A stretch of DNA of 64,000 bases from Adiantum capillus-veneris (Eukaryota > Streptophyta > Polypodiopsida > Polypodiales > Pteridaceae). The stretch lies in contig CM043962.1 in NCBI GenBank assembly GCA_014529385.2, positions 85,148,180 through 85,212,179 of the forward strand, given 5' to 3'. Made by a program: the position numbers and the translations under genes. Below are positions 9,598-21,347 of the stretch, one piece after another. The number at the start of each line of letters is the position of its first letter. Positions within the stretch are counted from its first letter, which is position 1. The notes under the pieces were generated by a model that saw nothing but the letters and a program-made list of their open reading frames with translations, did not search any database and was not told the origin of the DNA.

Positions 9598-11531
9598 ATG
9601 GTGGCTAGAGCTGTTGCTCGTTGACTAGAACACTCCTCTCCCAGTCGGAAGTTTCTCAGCTGTAGTAATGGCACCCAAAACCAGTCGTGTGGCCGGAAAC
9701 AATCCTACCGCGTTGACCCTATTCCTGAGGAGTCACGAAGAGACTGTGACCCCAAGCATGAGCGGGTGACTGACACTGAGGCTCAGGAGGAGCACAGTCA
9801 GGCTGATGAGGCGCAGGACTCATTTAATTCCAGTCACTCCAGATGCAGACGGACAGAAAGAGAAGCACGCATGGCTAAAAGTTCTCGGTGCAGGCAGGGG
9901 GACGAGGGCACCAAAGGCAGTAAAAGAAGTCGCCATACTTCCAGTAGACAGGCCAGGGAGGACACTGAGACAGAGATAGAAGCAGATATTAATTGGGATG
10001 CAGATACCGACAACTGTAAGAAAACTCGAAAGCGGCGTTCAGACTCTAAGATGAGAAGCGGAAGGACCAATAGTAATGGGCATGATTACACATCCTCGTT
10101 GAAAATCTCTTTTCCAGTATTCAAAGGAGGCAAGAAGGATGATCCAGATGTTCACATCCAGGCTTTTGAACAGTATGCAGAGTTGAAAAATATTGATGAG
10201 GATGACTGGGGTGAATACTTTCCGCAAACGCTGAAGGAGGCAGCGAGAAAGTGATACTACCATTACCCAGCTTGCCAGCTTAGATCCTATAATAAACTAC
10301 TTAAAGCCTCCAGATTGGAAAATTCCGACAACAGAGGTGATGAAGATATTCTTTGTGAACTGGATAATATTAAGCAGAGGAACTTATCAGTCCAAAGCTA
10401 TGTTGAGAAACTCAAGGAGCTCACAAGACAGCTGCAGGAACCTCCATTAGAGAAGGGACTGCGCACATGGTTCTTGAATGGATTTCGCAGCAAGAAGCTT
10501 AGAGAGCAGGAGGTACCAGCACCGACGAAGAAATTCAATGATTTGGTACAGCGAGCCCTGAAGCTGGAACAACAGGCTAAGAAGGAAAAAGGTCATAAGA
10601 AGAGGAGGTCCAATAGTGAAGTTTCCAGCAATTCTGAGAGTAGCTCCAATGAGAAGACCAAGGATAAGCCTAAAAAGGGGTCTTGGACTAAGAAGATTGA
10701 AGAGATGGCTCGAAAAATTGCTGAAATTAGACAGACCAGACAACTAGTGAGAAGAATGGAGACTTGGTGTTCAAATGTAAATCTAAGGACCATGTTTCCA
10801 AAGAGTGCCCACAGTGTAACTATTGTAAAGCCTATGGCCATTTATGGAATAATTGTGGTATTAGGATTCATCATTTCAAAAAGGGCAAAGACTTGTCAGT
10901 AGTGGCATATAACAATGCCGAACCAGTAAGAGTGGAAACCGCCAACGCTTCTCAGGAAGAGAAACCAGGTACCAGTGGTACTGGTCCAGGGCGCGACAGA
11001 TACCAAGCGGGTACTGGCCGGGGCCGGGGGCGTGGTAACTTCCAGAGCCGAAGTTTGAATTGCGATACTTGTGGAAAGTATGGGCATTTCATGGCTCAAT
11101 GTCTAGACACACCTGGGACTGCGGCTACTGAGGTGAAGGTACCAGATCCAGTTCCAAGACGAGCAGTGACACGAAGCAAAGGAGCAGTGATTGAGAAAAT
11201 CCCAGAGATTCCAGAAAAACCAATCACTACTGAAAGCAGCAAATGGGCTCAACAGAGAGAGGTATGGAAGGCCAAGGGTAAAGAGAAGGTGGTTGATGAA
11301 TGGCAGGAGCAGAGAGAACTAGCGGCCAAAATCATGGAGGATTTAGCCAAGAAGTTGCCAGAGCAGCCAAAAAGTTCTGAAGCATGAGTCATTCAAAAGA
11401 TACTAGCCCAATCTACTGAGATAGATCAGTCAAAGCCCGACATACCTGAGACCATTCTGGCTGCAGTGCAAGGGATGATTGAAGAGTTGGGAGTTGATAG
11501 AGGAACTGAAAGCACTACAATGAAGGAATGA
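9598..11531 (+). pseudogene. gag: gypsy A1 gag with three zinc knuckles
   Basis: ATG 9,598 opens a frame (MVARAVAR...) that continues in phase with the later gag after a TGA at 9,622, so I place the start here. A TGA at 10,252 interrupts FPQTLKEAARK/YYHYPA, where Trp is expected. The central Gag region (10,315-10,560) is followed by a basic Ser-rich linker. A missing A near 10,770 (A2 has CAAAATG where A1 has CAAATG) shifts the frame within the first of three CCHC knuckles: CSKCKSKDHVSKEC, CNYCKAYGHLWNNC and CDTCGKYGHFMAQC. The later TGA at 11,385 is CGA in copy A2. The final TGA at 11,529-11,531 is shared with A2 and lies in phase with pol. Gag would package the element RNA into cytoplasmic particles; here it is inactive. 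Confidence 0.85.
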
Positions 11532-11543
11532 AATTGTGAAGAT

Positions 11544-14500
11544 ATGACCAGTTCTTCGAGCTCCGACAACCAGTCTGACCAGGAGAAAGAGGAAATTTAT
11601 GTTAAAATCTGTGATAGAATCCAGAAACTCAATGTGGAGTTGGAAGACATCAGAAGAACTTTGCCTGAAGTAGCAAAGTTCATCAGACAGCGAAGGAAGG
11701 CTGAGGAGGCCAGGACAGTTGATTTGACGGCTGTCCGAGATGATGAAGTACCATTAATTCAGATACATTACAAAGTTTGGAAATAATGGGAACCACTTTC
11801 GAGTGTCATCCTAGATGGAGGAGCAGGAGTAAATATAATGGGAGTACATCTTCAGTAGAGGATGGGCATTACCAATTTGAAGCCAACACCTTTCAAAGTG
11901 CGGATGGTAGATCATTGATTCATGCAAGCTATTGGTATGATCGAAAATCTGGCGATACGAGTGGGCAAGGAGAAGTTCAAGACCAATTTTTTAGTTCTCG
12001 ATGTGCAAGGGGCATATGGAATGCTACTAGGGCGCCCATGGTTGCGAACGGCACAAGCTGTTCACGACTATGCTAATCAAACTCTGACTTTACAAGGGGC
12101 CAGTGGGTGGCAGAATCCAGATTCAGACAAACAATACTAGAAGCTGGAGAAAGGAGCTGAGACCTAAAGAATTATGCCAGAAGTATAAGATCAAGAAGAT
12201 TAAAAGGATGTTAGCAGCTCTAAATATTTTTCCGTTAGCAGAAATTGATCTCAATGCAGTTCTACTAAACAAGGAGCAAGCTGACAAACAAAAGAAGCAG
12301 TTTCCAGACCAATTTACTGAACTCAATTAAGGAGAACGATCAGTTCAGTTAATTGGAAGGCTGGAAGGATCAATTGAATCTAGTACGCCAGATGAGCCAA
12401 CACATTCTGGGGAGGACACGGCAAATCAGAATAGTGATTTGGAGTTCAAAGGGCCGTCTTGGGATTACGCTAAAGAGTCAACCAAGAGAAAAGACGGCGG
12501 ACCTAGGCTGGTTACTCCCAGATGACCAAGAGATCGAGGAATGGAATCTAGGCTCTGAAGACAACCCTAGAATGATCAAAGTTAACAAACATCTCAACCC
12601 AACAATGAAGGAGAAAGCACGCAAAATGTTCCAGCATTACAAAGATGTTTTTGCCTAGGAACACACTGATCTGAAAGGGGTGGATCCAAAAGTCTGCCAG
12701 CACAGGAGGGACACTGAAGCCAGATGCCAGGCCAGTAAGATTGGCAGTGGTACCGAATGAATCCAAATTATGCTAAGAAGGTCAAGGAAGAGATTGACAA
12801 CCTTCTCAAAGCTGGGTTCATCACTGAAGTAGCCAGTAGTGATTGGTTGTTTCCTATGGTAGTTGTTCCCAAAAAGAATGGGAAGTTGAGAGTATGTGTA
12901 GATTATAGGAAACCTAATGCTCAAACCATCAAGGATCAATTTCCATTGCCTTTCACAGATATGTTGCTTGATGAGATTGCAGGGTATGAGATGTACAGCT
13001 TTACGGATGGATATAGTGGCTACAACCAATTACAAATTTCTCTTCAGGACCGGGGGAAGACCACTTTCATTACCGAGTGGGGAGCATTTATGTATTTGGT
13101 AATTCCATTTGGCCTATCCAATGCACCAGCCACTTTTCAGCGGTGTATGATGGAGATATTCAATGAGTTTCTTCATTGGTTCCTCGCCATATTCATGGAT
13201 GATTTCACCATATATTGAGATGAGGAACAACATTTACTATTCATGGAAATGGTTTTCAAGTGCTGTCAAGAGAAGCAGATTTGTTTGAATCCATTTAAAT
13301 CTGTTTTCCTAGTTTGGAAGGGACAGTTACTGGGACATGTAGTATCCCACAATGGAATAGAAATGGCCAACGACAAAATCCAGTGTGTTCAGCAAGCCAA
13401 GGCGCCCAGGAATGCATCTGAGTTAAGTTCTTTCTTGGGATATATTAACTTTTACAGAAGGTTTGTGCATAAATTTGCCTTCCAAGGTTTACCACTGTAT
13501 GAGCTCACAAAGAACACCAACAAGTTCAATTGGACTGCTGAGTGTGAGAAAAGTTTCCAGAACTTAAAAAGTCCCATTAATAGTAAACCAGTCCTTCAGC
13601 AACCAAATTGGGATGTTATGTTCTGTGTACATGTGGACGCGTCGGGGCTGGCAATGGGGGCAATATTAGCCCAGCTAGACGGAAGGACCGACTATCCTGT
13701 CTATTTTGCCAGTTTGCAACCACTGAACGAGAAGCTCTAGGGATGGTTTTCAGTGCTACAAAATTCAGGCATTATTTGCTAGGAAAACTGTTTTATTTCT
13801 ATGTGGATCATCAGGCTCTCCTATTCTTGATTAATGAAGTCATTATTCAAGCAGGCTAATACGGTGGATGATGTTCCTTATGGAATATGAATTTCGGATT
13901 TTCCATAAACCTGGCAAGAACCACTGTGGCGCTGATTTTCTCTCTAGGAGTACGGAGGGCTATTATGAAGTGTCTTTAAGAGACGAACCAATGGATACTG
14001 AATTATTTCAGCTGGAAGCAGCAGAATCAGTTGATCCTGAATTATGTGAAGTATATCAGTTTCTTTCTCAAGGTGTTTTCCCAGATGACTGGAAGCAGAA
14101 CCAAAAGAAGGATTTGGTCATCAAAAGCTTAAAGTTCACCATCATCGGGGTTCACACTACCGATTAGGTGTTGATGGTATTCTTTGCCAATGTGTGCCTA
14201 TGGAAGGGAGAATGCAAGTCATCTCAGAGGCACATAATGGAGAATCTGGTGGACACTTTTCTAATGATGTTACTTACAAGAAGATTCTGAAGGCTGGTGT
14301 ATGGTGGCAAACATTGATATCTGATGTCATAGATTTTGCAAAACTTGTGACATATGCCAAAGAATGGGTAGACCTATAGCTGCAGACATGACTCCCTTAA
14401 CACCAGTACAACCACTGGGTGTTTTCATGAAATGGGGTTTGGATTTTATGAGACCTTTTAAGAAGGTTACTTCCAGGAAGAATAGGTATATAGTGATGGC

Positions 14501-15504
14501 CACTTGCTATGTAACTAAGTGGGTAGAAGCTAATGCTCTTCCTGACAACACAGCCAAATCCACTGCAAGATTTTTATTTGAGATATTGTCTGTTGCTATG
14601 GATGTCCTGTGGAGATTGTGTCGGACCAAGGGACACACTTCATCAATGACACTATGGAGATCCTTATGGATATGCTTTCAGTCAAGCATAGGAAATCCAC
14701 ACCTTATTATCCTAGATGCAATGAACAGACCGAAAACAGTAACAAGACCATTAAGACTATTCTCACTAAGATTGTGCAGAAAAAAGCCATACCAGTGGGA
14801 TTTGAAGCTTCAGATTGATTTATGGGCATACATGACAGCTTATAAGGTCACTACATGATTGACACCATTCATAATGGTATATGGAACTGAAGCTGTTGTC
14901 CCTATGGAGTTTGTTATTCCCAAGTCTCAGAATGGCTGTAAAATATGGGTTTGATTTTAATCACAATCTCAAAAAGCGACTGGAGGAGCTTACCCAGTTA
15001 GATGAACTCAGGCAACAGGCTATGCTGAAGCAGGAGATTGTTCAGCAAAGAAGGAAGCACTGGCATGACCGAAGAATTCAGGTTTGGGAGTTTCAAAAAG
15101 GGGATCTGGTACTCTTATATGAATCCAGATTGGGTCCTAAGAAGCCGAATCTAAAGATAGCCTGGGCAGGACCATTTGAAGTAGACTAGGTTTTCTCCAA
15201 TGGCACGGTAAGACTTAAAGACCTATCTGGATTACTGCTACCAGGGGTGTATAATGGATCTAAAATCAAGCTCTACTATTCAGAAGCTAGAGAGCCTTGC
15301 CAGGAATAGGGTACTGAGGATTTGGGCGCTGAAGACCAAGAGATTCCAGAATCAGCTATCTTGGGGCTTTTTCATGTGCAACCAGTTCCAGTGCAACCAA
15401 GCCAGGCTGATACCAGGACCAGAACAATGGGGACACAGTTATCAGTTTTTAGGCGACCAACGGTCAGATGGAATATCAGTGGTAATCATTTCAATGAGGG
15501 GTGA
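11544..15504 (+). pseudogene. pol: gypsy A1 pol: protease, RT, RNase H, integrase
   Basis: ATG 11,544 is in phase with gag and 13 bases past its TGA. Domains in order: an acidic leader; protease with VILDGGAGVNIMG (~11,803) and LLGRPWLRTAQAVHDY (~12,030); RT from ~12,760 (MNPNYAKKVKEEIDNLL, VVVPKKNGKLRVCVDYR, FMDDF at ~13,195); RNase H with VHVDASGLAMGAILAQ (~13,630), TEREALGM, YVDHQALLFL and ADFLSR; integrase with an HHCC zinc region (~14,225-14,350, Cys pair lost by frameshift) and core FMKWGLDFM, SDQGTHF, QTENSNKTI. The C-terminus has a GPFEV-like element. Stops include TAA 11,784 (CAA in A2), TAG ~12,656 (Trp expected), TGA ~13,216 and TGA 14,856 (shared with A2). About 28 bp present in A2 is missing at ~13,720. 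The tail ends at TGA 15,502-15,504. Confidence 0.88.
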
Positions 15505-15580
15505 AAGTCTTGTCCAATGCATGTCTGCCATGTCAATTGCGGTGCACAGAAGTCTAGAAACGGTAAGTGGTGGAGCTTTT

Positions 15581-16455
15581 ATGGCGCGAACGTGTATAAC
15601 AATAAGGCAAGTCGACATTTTTTCTCACAAATACCCTGCACGAAGATTACCTTCTGTTATCCACTCGACATCGCCGAGCTCTGAAGAATCTTCATTACAG
15701 CCGCAAACTTCATCCTCTGAGGAGACAGTGGATTGTCATCTAATTTTTCCAGCCACACTTGGGTACGGTTTCGAAGAATCAAGTAAGTCTTCTTCTTCCT
15801 CACCTGTTTCATCATCTTCACGGTGTATGGGTAGGAGGAAACTATCAAAAAAGATGCAGGACACTATCCACGAAACCCAAGCTCTTATCACTGCTACAAA
15901 GGCAACCCTTCCACTCATTCCGTACAACAAAATTCAGTGTTATGTGTTTACTGAGCAAGTTATGGCTCTACTCCAACTGTGGGACTTGCGTGTGGTTCTG
16001 CAAGCCACAAGGATTGAGTTTAACACAGACATCATCAGGCAAGTCTTGGACTCTTTCAATGCTGAAGATGGCAGTGCTGTGATTTATGGCCAGAAGGTGT
16101 CTGCCACACCAGAAAGTATTGCTTTTGCATTTTGTATGCCAAACGAGCCCAAACCGTCTGTGGCAACTCCAGAGAAGATCAGTATAGTTTTGAAGGAGGA
16201 TGATGTTGCTAAGAGGAAAAGGAAAGCCAGTTGGCAAGGGATTCCAGTGGCAGGACTGGAAGCTCCCGCTGCTTATCGGTTTGTGACTGAAGCTGTAAGT
16301 ATGAAGAATAACCCGACATATGTGTCAGAGAAGCTTTTTGCCATGATGTTAGCAAAAAGACTGGATTCCAAAGTCTCTATCCACCTCTGCCAGATATTGT
16401 CGCACAATGTGCTTCAAAAACTGCTAAGCTGAAATCTCACAGTGTATTTAAGGCT
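15581..16455 (+). pseudogene. gypsy A1 extra ORF after integrase (5' part only)
   Basis: ATG 15,581 (MARTCITIRQVDIFSH) opens a frame 77 bases after the pol stop. It runs to 16,432, where a 2-bp loss relative to A2 shifts it, and the element is cut off at about 16,455. The visible part has a Ser-rich N-terminus (SSSSSPVSSSSRCMGRRKLS), then a folded-looking region (TLPLIPYNKIQCYVFTEQ, IEFNTDIIRQVLDSF, SATPESIAFAF) and a basic patch KRKRKASWQG. I do not recognise a family. Plant Athila/Tat elements are known to carry additional ORFs here, so an accessory retrotransposon protein is the natural reading. Its frame is better preserved than pol, with no stop for 280 codons. A GTAAGT lies just upstream at ~15,562 in both copies. 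Confidence 0.7.
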
Positions 16456-16574
16456 AACCATCTTCAAAGAGGAGGGACTACCTGGCGGGCTGCCATGTCC
16501 AACCTTGAAAGTTGCCTTCAAATTCAAAATGACTTAGAACCAGGGACAAAAACGGTGCCTCGAGTTCAGCCGCC

Positions 16575-16645
16575 TCGCGGGGTGTGGGTCAAACCTAAGA
16601 CCTCCTGAATGCCAAACGAAAGCCTTTCCATCACGCTAGTGCGCA
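16575..16645 (-). mobile_element. tRNA-derived SINE head or tRNA relic (minus strand)
   Basis: Read on the minus strand, an A-box-like TAGCGTGATGGAAAGG is followed about 35 bases later by a B-box-like GGTTTGACCC. This is the spacing of an internal RNA polymerase III promoter. The cloverleaf is degenerate and I cannot name an anticodon, so a SINE head or tRNA pseudogene is more likely than a tRNA gene. Confidence 0.4.
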
Positions 16646-17330
16646 TTGTTGCCCATGTTGACACGACAGATGATCACACCCTAGTTTAACCGTCCCTAGT
16701 TCACCCTATTTCATTGGACAATTCGATGGCTAAGATTAAAGCCACTTCGCTCGCCCCCAAATTTGGGCTCTACATCCCCTATGAGCCATACCCCCATGTC
16801 ATATAGTGATGAGGTGTCATATAGTGACGAGGGGCTAATCCAGTCAAAGTGTTTCGAGAGTGTCACGATCGGTGAGGTGGTCAAGGTGTTGGACTTGGGA
16901 GGCGGGGGGGGGGGGGGGGGGGGATTGGAGAAAGTGAACAAGTTGTTGACAAAGTCTCCAAAGAGGGCATGGTGGAAAGGTGTTGTGAAGAGGAGGAAGA
17001 AGGCTCCCATAGTGGTTCATACCCAAATTTTCAATAGATTCGACTCCATGACCTGAACTTTGACTTTGACCACAATAAGGTAATCTCCCATGTTTACCTC
17101 CAATTTTTCAACCAATGAATAATACTTGCCTCTCTTTTTCTTCATGTTCTTGTGCTTTTGTTGATATAGGTGTCTTGAGTGCACAATGGAAGGAAGTTGT
17201 CCATCCGGTCCAGCATGAAAATACATGTTTTCTTTGATGTCTCTATGCCGCATGGTGCCTCCATTGATACTCCCCCGTCTCTAGATTTTATCGTTAAAAA
17301 AACGGTGAGGTGGCAATTATCGAGGAGGGA

Positions 17331-17459
17331 GATGATAGGGTTGTCACAATGTGCTACCTAGTGTGTACATGTGGCAAGTGTCGACCATAGGAAGATGATA
17401 GGGTTGTCACAATGTGGGCAAACATTTATGCTACCTAGTGTGTACATGTTACAAGTGTC
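17331..17459 (+). repeat. 63-bp tandem duplication
   Basis: GATGATAGGGTTGTCACAAT starts at 17,331 and again at 17,394. Both copies continue through GCTACCTAGTGTGTACATGT, with a 14-base insertion in the second. Confidence 0.8.
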
Positions 17460-18020
17460 ACTCCTTTTTTTGGCTTATTTGACAAAGGACACTCTTGTTT
17501 TTTATTTGCTAAGTCTTGCATTTTTGGTTGCCATGCTAGGGTCTATTGTAGCTACTATATTTAGCTCCGAGAGATTCAGGTTGTTGGTTGACGTAAATCA
17601 AGCACTTGTGTCTAATACTCTCCATGGAGAGGCCAACACAAAGAATTTTGTTTGGATAGTAAGTTTCTTGCCTTACGATCGTGGTAGGTCAATCATTGTG
17701 ACCTTGTGACTTGGTAAGTGGCCATTTTCTTGCAGGTGGATTGAGTATAGCTTTCCCATTCCCACCCTAAAGAAGATTTACTTTGTCAATGTGTCGTGGT
17801 ACACGATGAGTAGTTCCATCCTCACACGAGTTTCTCTCACAATAGTTTATGGGCTTTAACATGTCAAAGTTAGTCCTTTTCTTTTGTCCGGTTGTTAACA
17901 AATATTTGTGGAAAAAAATAAATGCTTGTGCATTGATGTGAAGTGTTTTGATTCTAGTGTTTTTGCTTGTCTCGGGCACCATTGCTCTTTGTTTTCCCTC
18001 TCGATTAACAGAGGAGCAAT

Positions 18021-19216
18021 GTAAAATTTAATGGCCTAGTAACTTGTGTGTAGTGGAACATAGCATAAATATAGTAAGCATTTCATTAGAATAGATTCCT
18101 AATGAGCATAGCAAGAGTGCTTGGATGGAGAGAGCAACTAAAAGCATAACACCTAGTTAGATAGGCATGAACAATACTTCAAAAGAGAGAGAAATTAAGC
18201 TATTGACAACAGTTGAGGACCGGATTTACATGGAGCCGATCCCCTCTCCAAAAGGCTTTGTATTATAGGTTTCCCCCATCAAGGGAGACATTTTACAATA
18301 AAATACTTAGTGTTCCTTCAATAACTTGATGGTGCAATGAAGATGGAAGCTTCAAGAACCATGCACACACTTATAAAACACAACATCAATTCCCTCACGG
18401 TGTCAGACCCAAGACCTCACACACCTTCGAAGATGGTGAGAACTAGCGGGGTATGAGAGTAGATTGAGAGGAAGAAGGAGTAATCTTACGAGAAAGAAGT
18501 ATATCTCCTCACATAATCACTCATAATAGCTTAGCATAGCTTAGTAATTACCATGGTAGAGGAGATGAGCATGCATTGAAGCTTGGCTCTTGGTTGGATT
18601 TGCATCACAAAGCCAAGAGTTGTTGGTGTAGGCCTCCCTTCTCACAAGCTTGGAGCAGATGATGAGCTTTCCATTAAAGCTTGAGAAGGAGAGAGATTCT
18701 TCTTGCTTCACACATGAGATTGTGTGAGTGTGTGTGTGATAATGCCTTGCCAAAATCAGCCCCCTCTCTCTCTTGGTCTACCCCTCTTGGATTTTACTCA
18801 TGCTGGCACCCCATTAATGGGCCCTACAAAGCTTAGCCAATGATAATTGAGAAGCATAAGTGATAGCCTTTTGACATGTGTCCCCCTTTTCCCTTTTGTG
18901 AGAGCTTTAGGTATTTAACTTATGCAATTAAACTCTCATTGGATCCCTTTGTCTTCTGGCCAATAGGAATTAGGCAAGCCATTGGGTTGCTGAATGCTCA
19001 TTGGACCCCTTGGGAGATTGTCCAATAGTCTTCTAGAGAGCTTAATTTCTATTGGTTCTTTTACCAAGTGTTTTAAGATGAATTAAACTAAATATACTCT
19101 AGCCTAATTCTCATTGATCCACCTCTATGGCCATCCAATAGGAATTGAATGCATCTTGGGGGCAACTAGACTAGGGAGTTGACATGTGTCTCCTATTCCC
19201 TTTGTGTAAAGGGGAG
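18021..19216 (-). mobile_element. Solo or truncated LTR of gypsy B
   Basis: The block matches the LTR of gypsy B1 (36,104 onward) in order and wording. Both have AGGCATGAACAATACTT-like sequence, then AGTTGAGGACCGGATTTAC, a reversed TATA-like stretch and AAGATGGAAGCTTCA. It begins TGTAAAATTTAATGGCC, parallel to TGTAATGAAAATGGCC in B1. No primer-binding site precedes it on the left, so there is no internal region on that side: it is a solo LTR or the 3' LTR of a lost copy. Its right end is cut or abutted by the CACTA element. Confidence 0.65.
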
Positions 19217-19219
19217 CCT

Positions 19220-19460
19220 CACTACAAGAGGTTGTGTGCTCTTGTGACGCTGTTAACGACGGAAATACATTGGGTTTTTATAACCCCCGACATCGCTAAG
19301 ACCGTCACTAACAGCATCGATACGGGAACGTTGCTATAAGCGTCACTATAACCGTCGCTATATAGCGACGCCTATAGCAACGGTTATAGCGACATTTACA
19401 GGCCATCTATAGCGATGCTGCAGAGCCTTATATAGCGACAGTCATAGCGACGGTCGAGAG
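19220..19460 (+). repeat. CACTA left terminal inverted repeat and subterminal repeats
   Basis: CACTACAAGAGGT is followed by a subterminal zone (about 19,310-19,455). There TATAGCGAC and its complement, with variants such as CTATAGCAACGG, occur at least six times in both orientations, forming small hairpins. In En/Spm such repeats bind the TnpA protein (established knowledge); binding here is inferred. Confidence 0.85.
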
Positions 19461-19836
19461 AATTTTTTTTTGGTGGCAGGGTATTCACCCATCAACCATA
19501 TTGAATGTTTCATTAATTGATTCATCTTCGAAAAAAAGTGCAAGGGTAGATATAGACCCAAAATAGTCACCCACAAGACAATATAACCATTAACTCCATC
19601 ATCCATAGTACGTATTGTTTGCAAAATAAAGATACAAGACTGACAAGCATAAATTGATGAAAGTAAATCAATGACAATTGTACACATCATAGGCAAAATC
19701 ACTTGATTGTTAAACTTTGCAAATGTAATAGTTACAACACCATTGTCATTATTGAAAAAATATACATGGTTTTTAAAAAGACGTATAAAAGTCGTCTCAT
19801 GATACATAAGCTATGACAAAAAGAAACTAATGCTAT

Positions 19837-21174
19837 CTAGCTATGGCTAGACAGACGTCGTCTAATCAAATGTCTGATCCCATCCAAGCGGCGTATCTGT
19901 CGGATTCTGCAAAAAAAAACAATAAGACAGCTTTCTGTAAGTATAAACATATAGCGAAGTTTATGAAACAATACAACAAATAGAAAAGAGTAAACCCTAA
20001 TACTAACCATGCCGCCGCAAGACCTGAGAATATTTATGAGGACGTTTAAGACCTTCCTTCTTGCGTACTCGCGCTCGTACGGTGTGGGATCATGTCCTGT
20101 CATCGACCATTGTCAAAACATACAAAGAATCCATTATGTTAGAATTTAAAACCCATAAACCCTAAACTATCAAACATAAAGAGCAATGCAAAAACACTTA
20201 CAAAATCGGCCTCAATTGATGCCCACCCGCCACTCCCCAAGTGGTGCGAGCTCCCTGCCTCTACTCGTGCTCTGGCTGCCTCCTTTTGTTGCTTTCACTT
20301 GTCGGGATTCTCGTGCGCTGCTTTCTTTGCATTCTTCCAATCTTCTTTGGCCAGCCAATATGGTCTGCTCCACCCAGGCTTGATTTCTTTTTGCACTTCA
20401 GAACGCTTGTGCTTGCAGTATTCGCGCATTCGAACCTTCATCAGGTTTGCATTGAAGCGCTCATCCCGTGTTGGAATGAGAAACTCATAAGCATGCTGAT
20501 GACTCTGTCTTTTAAATCACTCGGTACTTCACTCTAGGTGTTTAGTATGTAGTGTGTAAACACCTGAGAGCAAAGACCGCGAAATCACCTTCTTGCCTTC
20601 ATCATCCAAGATGATGTCGCTGTTGAAGTTGACGGAGTAAGGCAAGCCCTCTCGTCGGTGACGCGTGAACCTAGGTGTCCTGGCAGGGGTCTCTAGCGGC
20701 GTGTCGACGGGGGTACGGACGTCAGGTGTCTCCACTGGAGTCTGGGCCCCGAAGCGAGGAGTGTCTCACTGGAGTGACTCCTGGAGGAGTAGCTAGTGGT
20801 GTGTAGCTGCTAGGAATGGCCGTCACCCGTGCAAAACCTGGTGTCGATGGTGATGCCGTGGTTGGTGTCAGGGCGGGCAAAGAAGGGGAGGGTAAAGAGC
20901 CTCGTCGAACACGTGGCGGTGTTGAAGCATCGGTGGTGGCATCCCCACAACAATCACCATCGCCACCGCCACCGCCACTACTAGAGCGTCGGTGCCTAGA
21001 CGAGTGTGAAGATCGTCTCGTTGACACCGAAGCTTCGGAGTGCGCTGAATGCTCCGAAACAGAGGGAGATGCGGTCGGAGTAGGAACGCGCGATGGTGCG
21101 CCAAAGCGATGACACTCCACGTACCACTGTCTCTGCTCGGGTGACAAAGAAGAAATAAACTGCTCATCATCCAT
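19837..21174 (-). pseudogene. CACTA TnpA-like protein (Transposase_24-type), broken
   Basis: On the minus strand an N-terminal part (MDDEQFISSLSPEQRQWYVE) leads into a long Ser/Pro/Gly-rich region, then GLPYSVNFNSDIILDDEGK (~20,640). After an apparent indel near 20,490 comes PTRDERFNANLMKVRMREYC, then KPGWSRPYWLAKEDWKNAKK and a tail ending HHLGSGGWASIEADF (~20,205). The segment of aromatic and Lys-rich helices followed by a HxxGSGG-like turn is the signature I know from plant En/Spm TnpA-like proteins. A TGA interrupts PDK/KQQKEAARARVEA where Trp is expected. Further exons (MTGHDPTPYEREYARRK at ~20,100; NPTDTPLGWDQTF at ~19,900) follow with plausible GT/AG borders. The protein would bind element ends; this copy is damaged. 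Confidence 0.65.
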
Positions 21175-21347
21175 ACTTTCATTAAATACACGAACATCTA
21201 AACTTAATATTGAATGAATGGAGTAGAAAACATGGACAAGTAGATAGATAGATACATAGATAGATAGAGAGAGAGAGGGGGGGGGGGGGGGGGAGGGATT
21301 CCTGTGTAGAGAGTTTTCGTTGTATTTCTATGAATTTGTAAAAGCAG

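Larger units (their letters stand above)
9598..16455 (+). mobile_element. Ty3/gypsy retrotransposon A1 (Athila/Tat-like), 3'-truncated
   Basis: The order gag (three CCHC knuckles), protease, RT, RNase H, integrase and an extra ORF identifies a Ty3/gypsy element. The RT active site reads FMDDF and the protease LDGGAGVN, wordings I associate with the plant Athila/Tat side of the group. Copy A2 (50,886-58,892) is closely similar throughout. A1 breaks off at about 16,455 inside the extra ORF, where similarity to A2 stops abruptly after GTGTATTTAAGGCT. Many stop codons and 1-bp indels show it is dead. Confidence 0.9.
16456..18020. other. Unassigned stretch between gypsy A1 and a gypsy-B LTR
   Basis: Apart from the tRNA-like piece and short tandem duplication listed separately, I see no gene. 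A G-only run of about 20 bases lies at ~16,904-16,923. The 97-codon plus frame crossing it contains a Gly run from this tract and lacks recognisable domains. Confidence 0.45.

Noticed and set aside
16763-17056. 97-aa ORF with a Gly run
   Set aside because: The Gly run comes from a G-only tract and the rest has no recognisable feature.
20816-21112. 98-aa plus-strand ORF opposite the TnpA-like gene
   Set aside because: It is a shadow of the Ser/Pro-rich minus-strand coding region.
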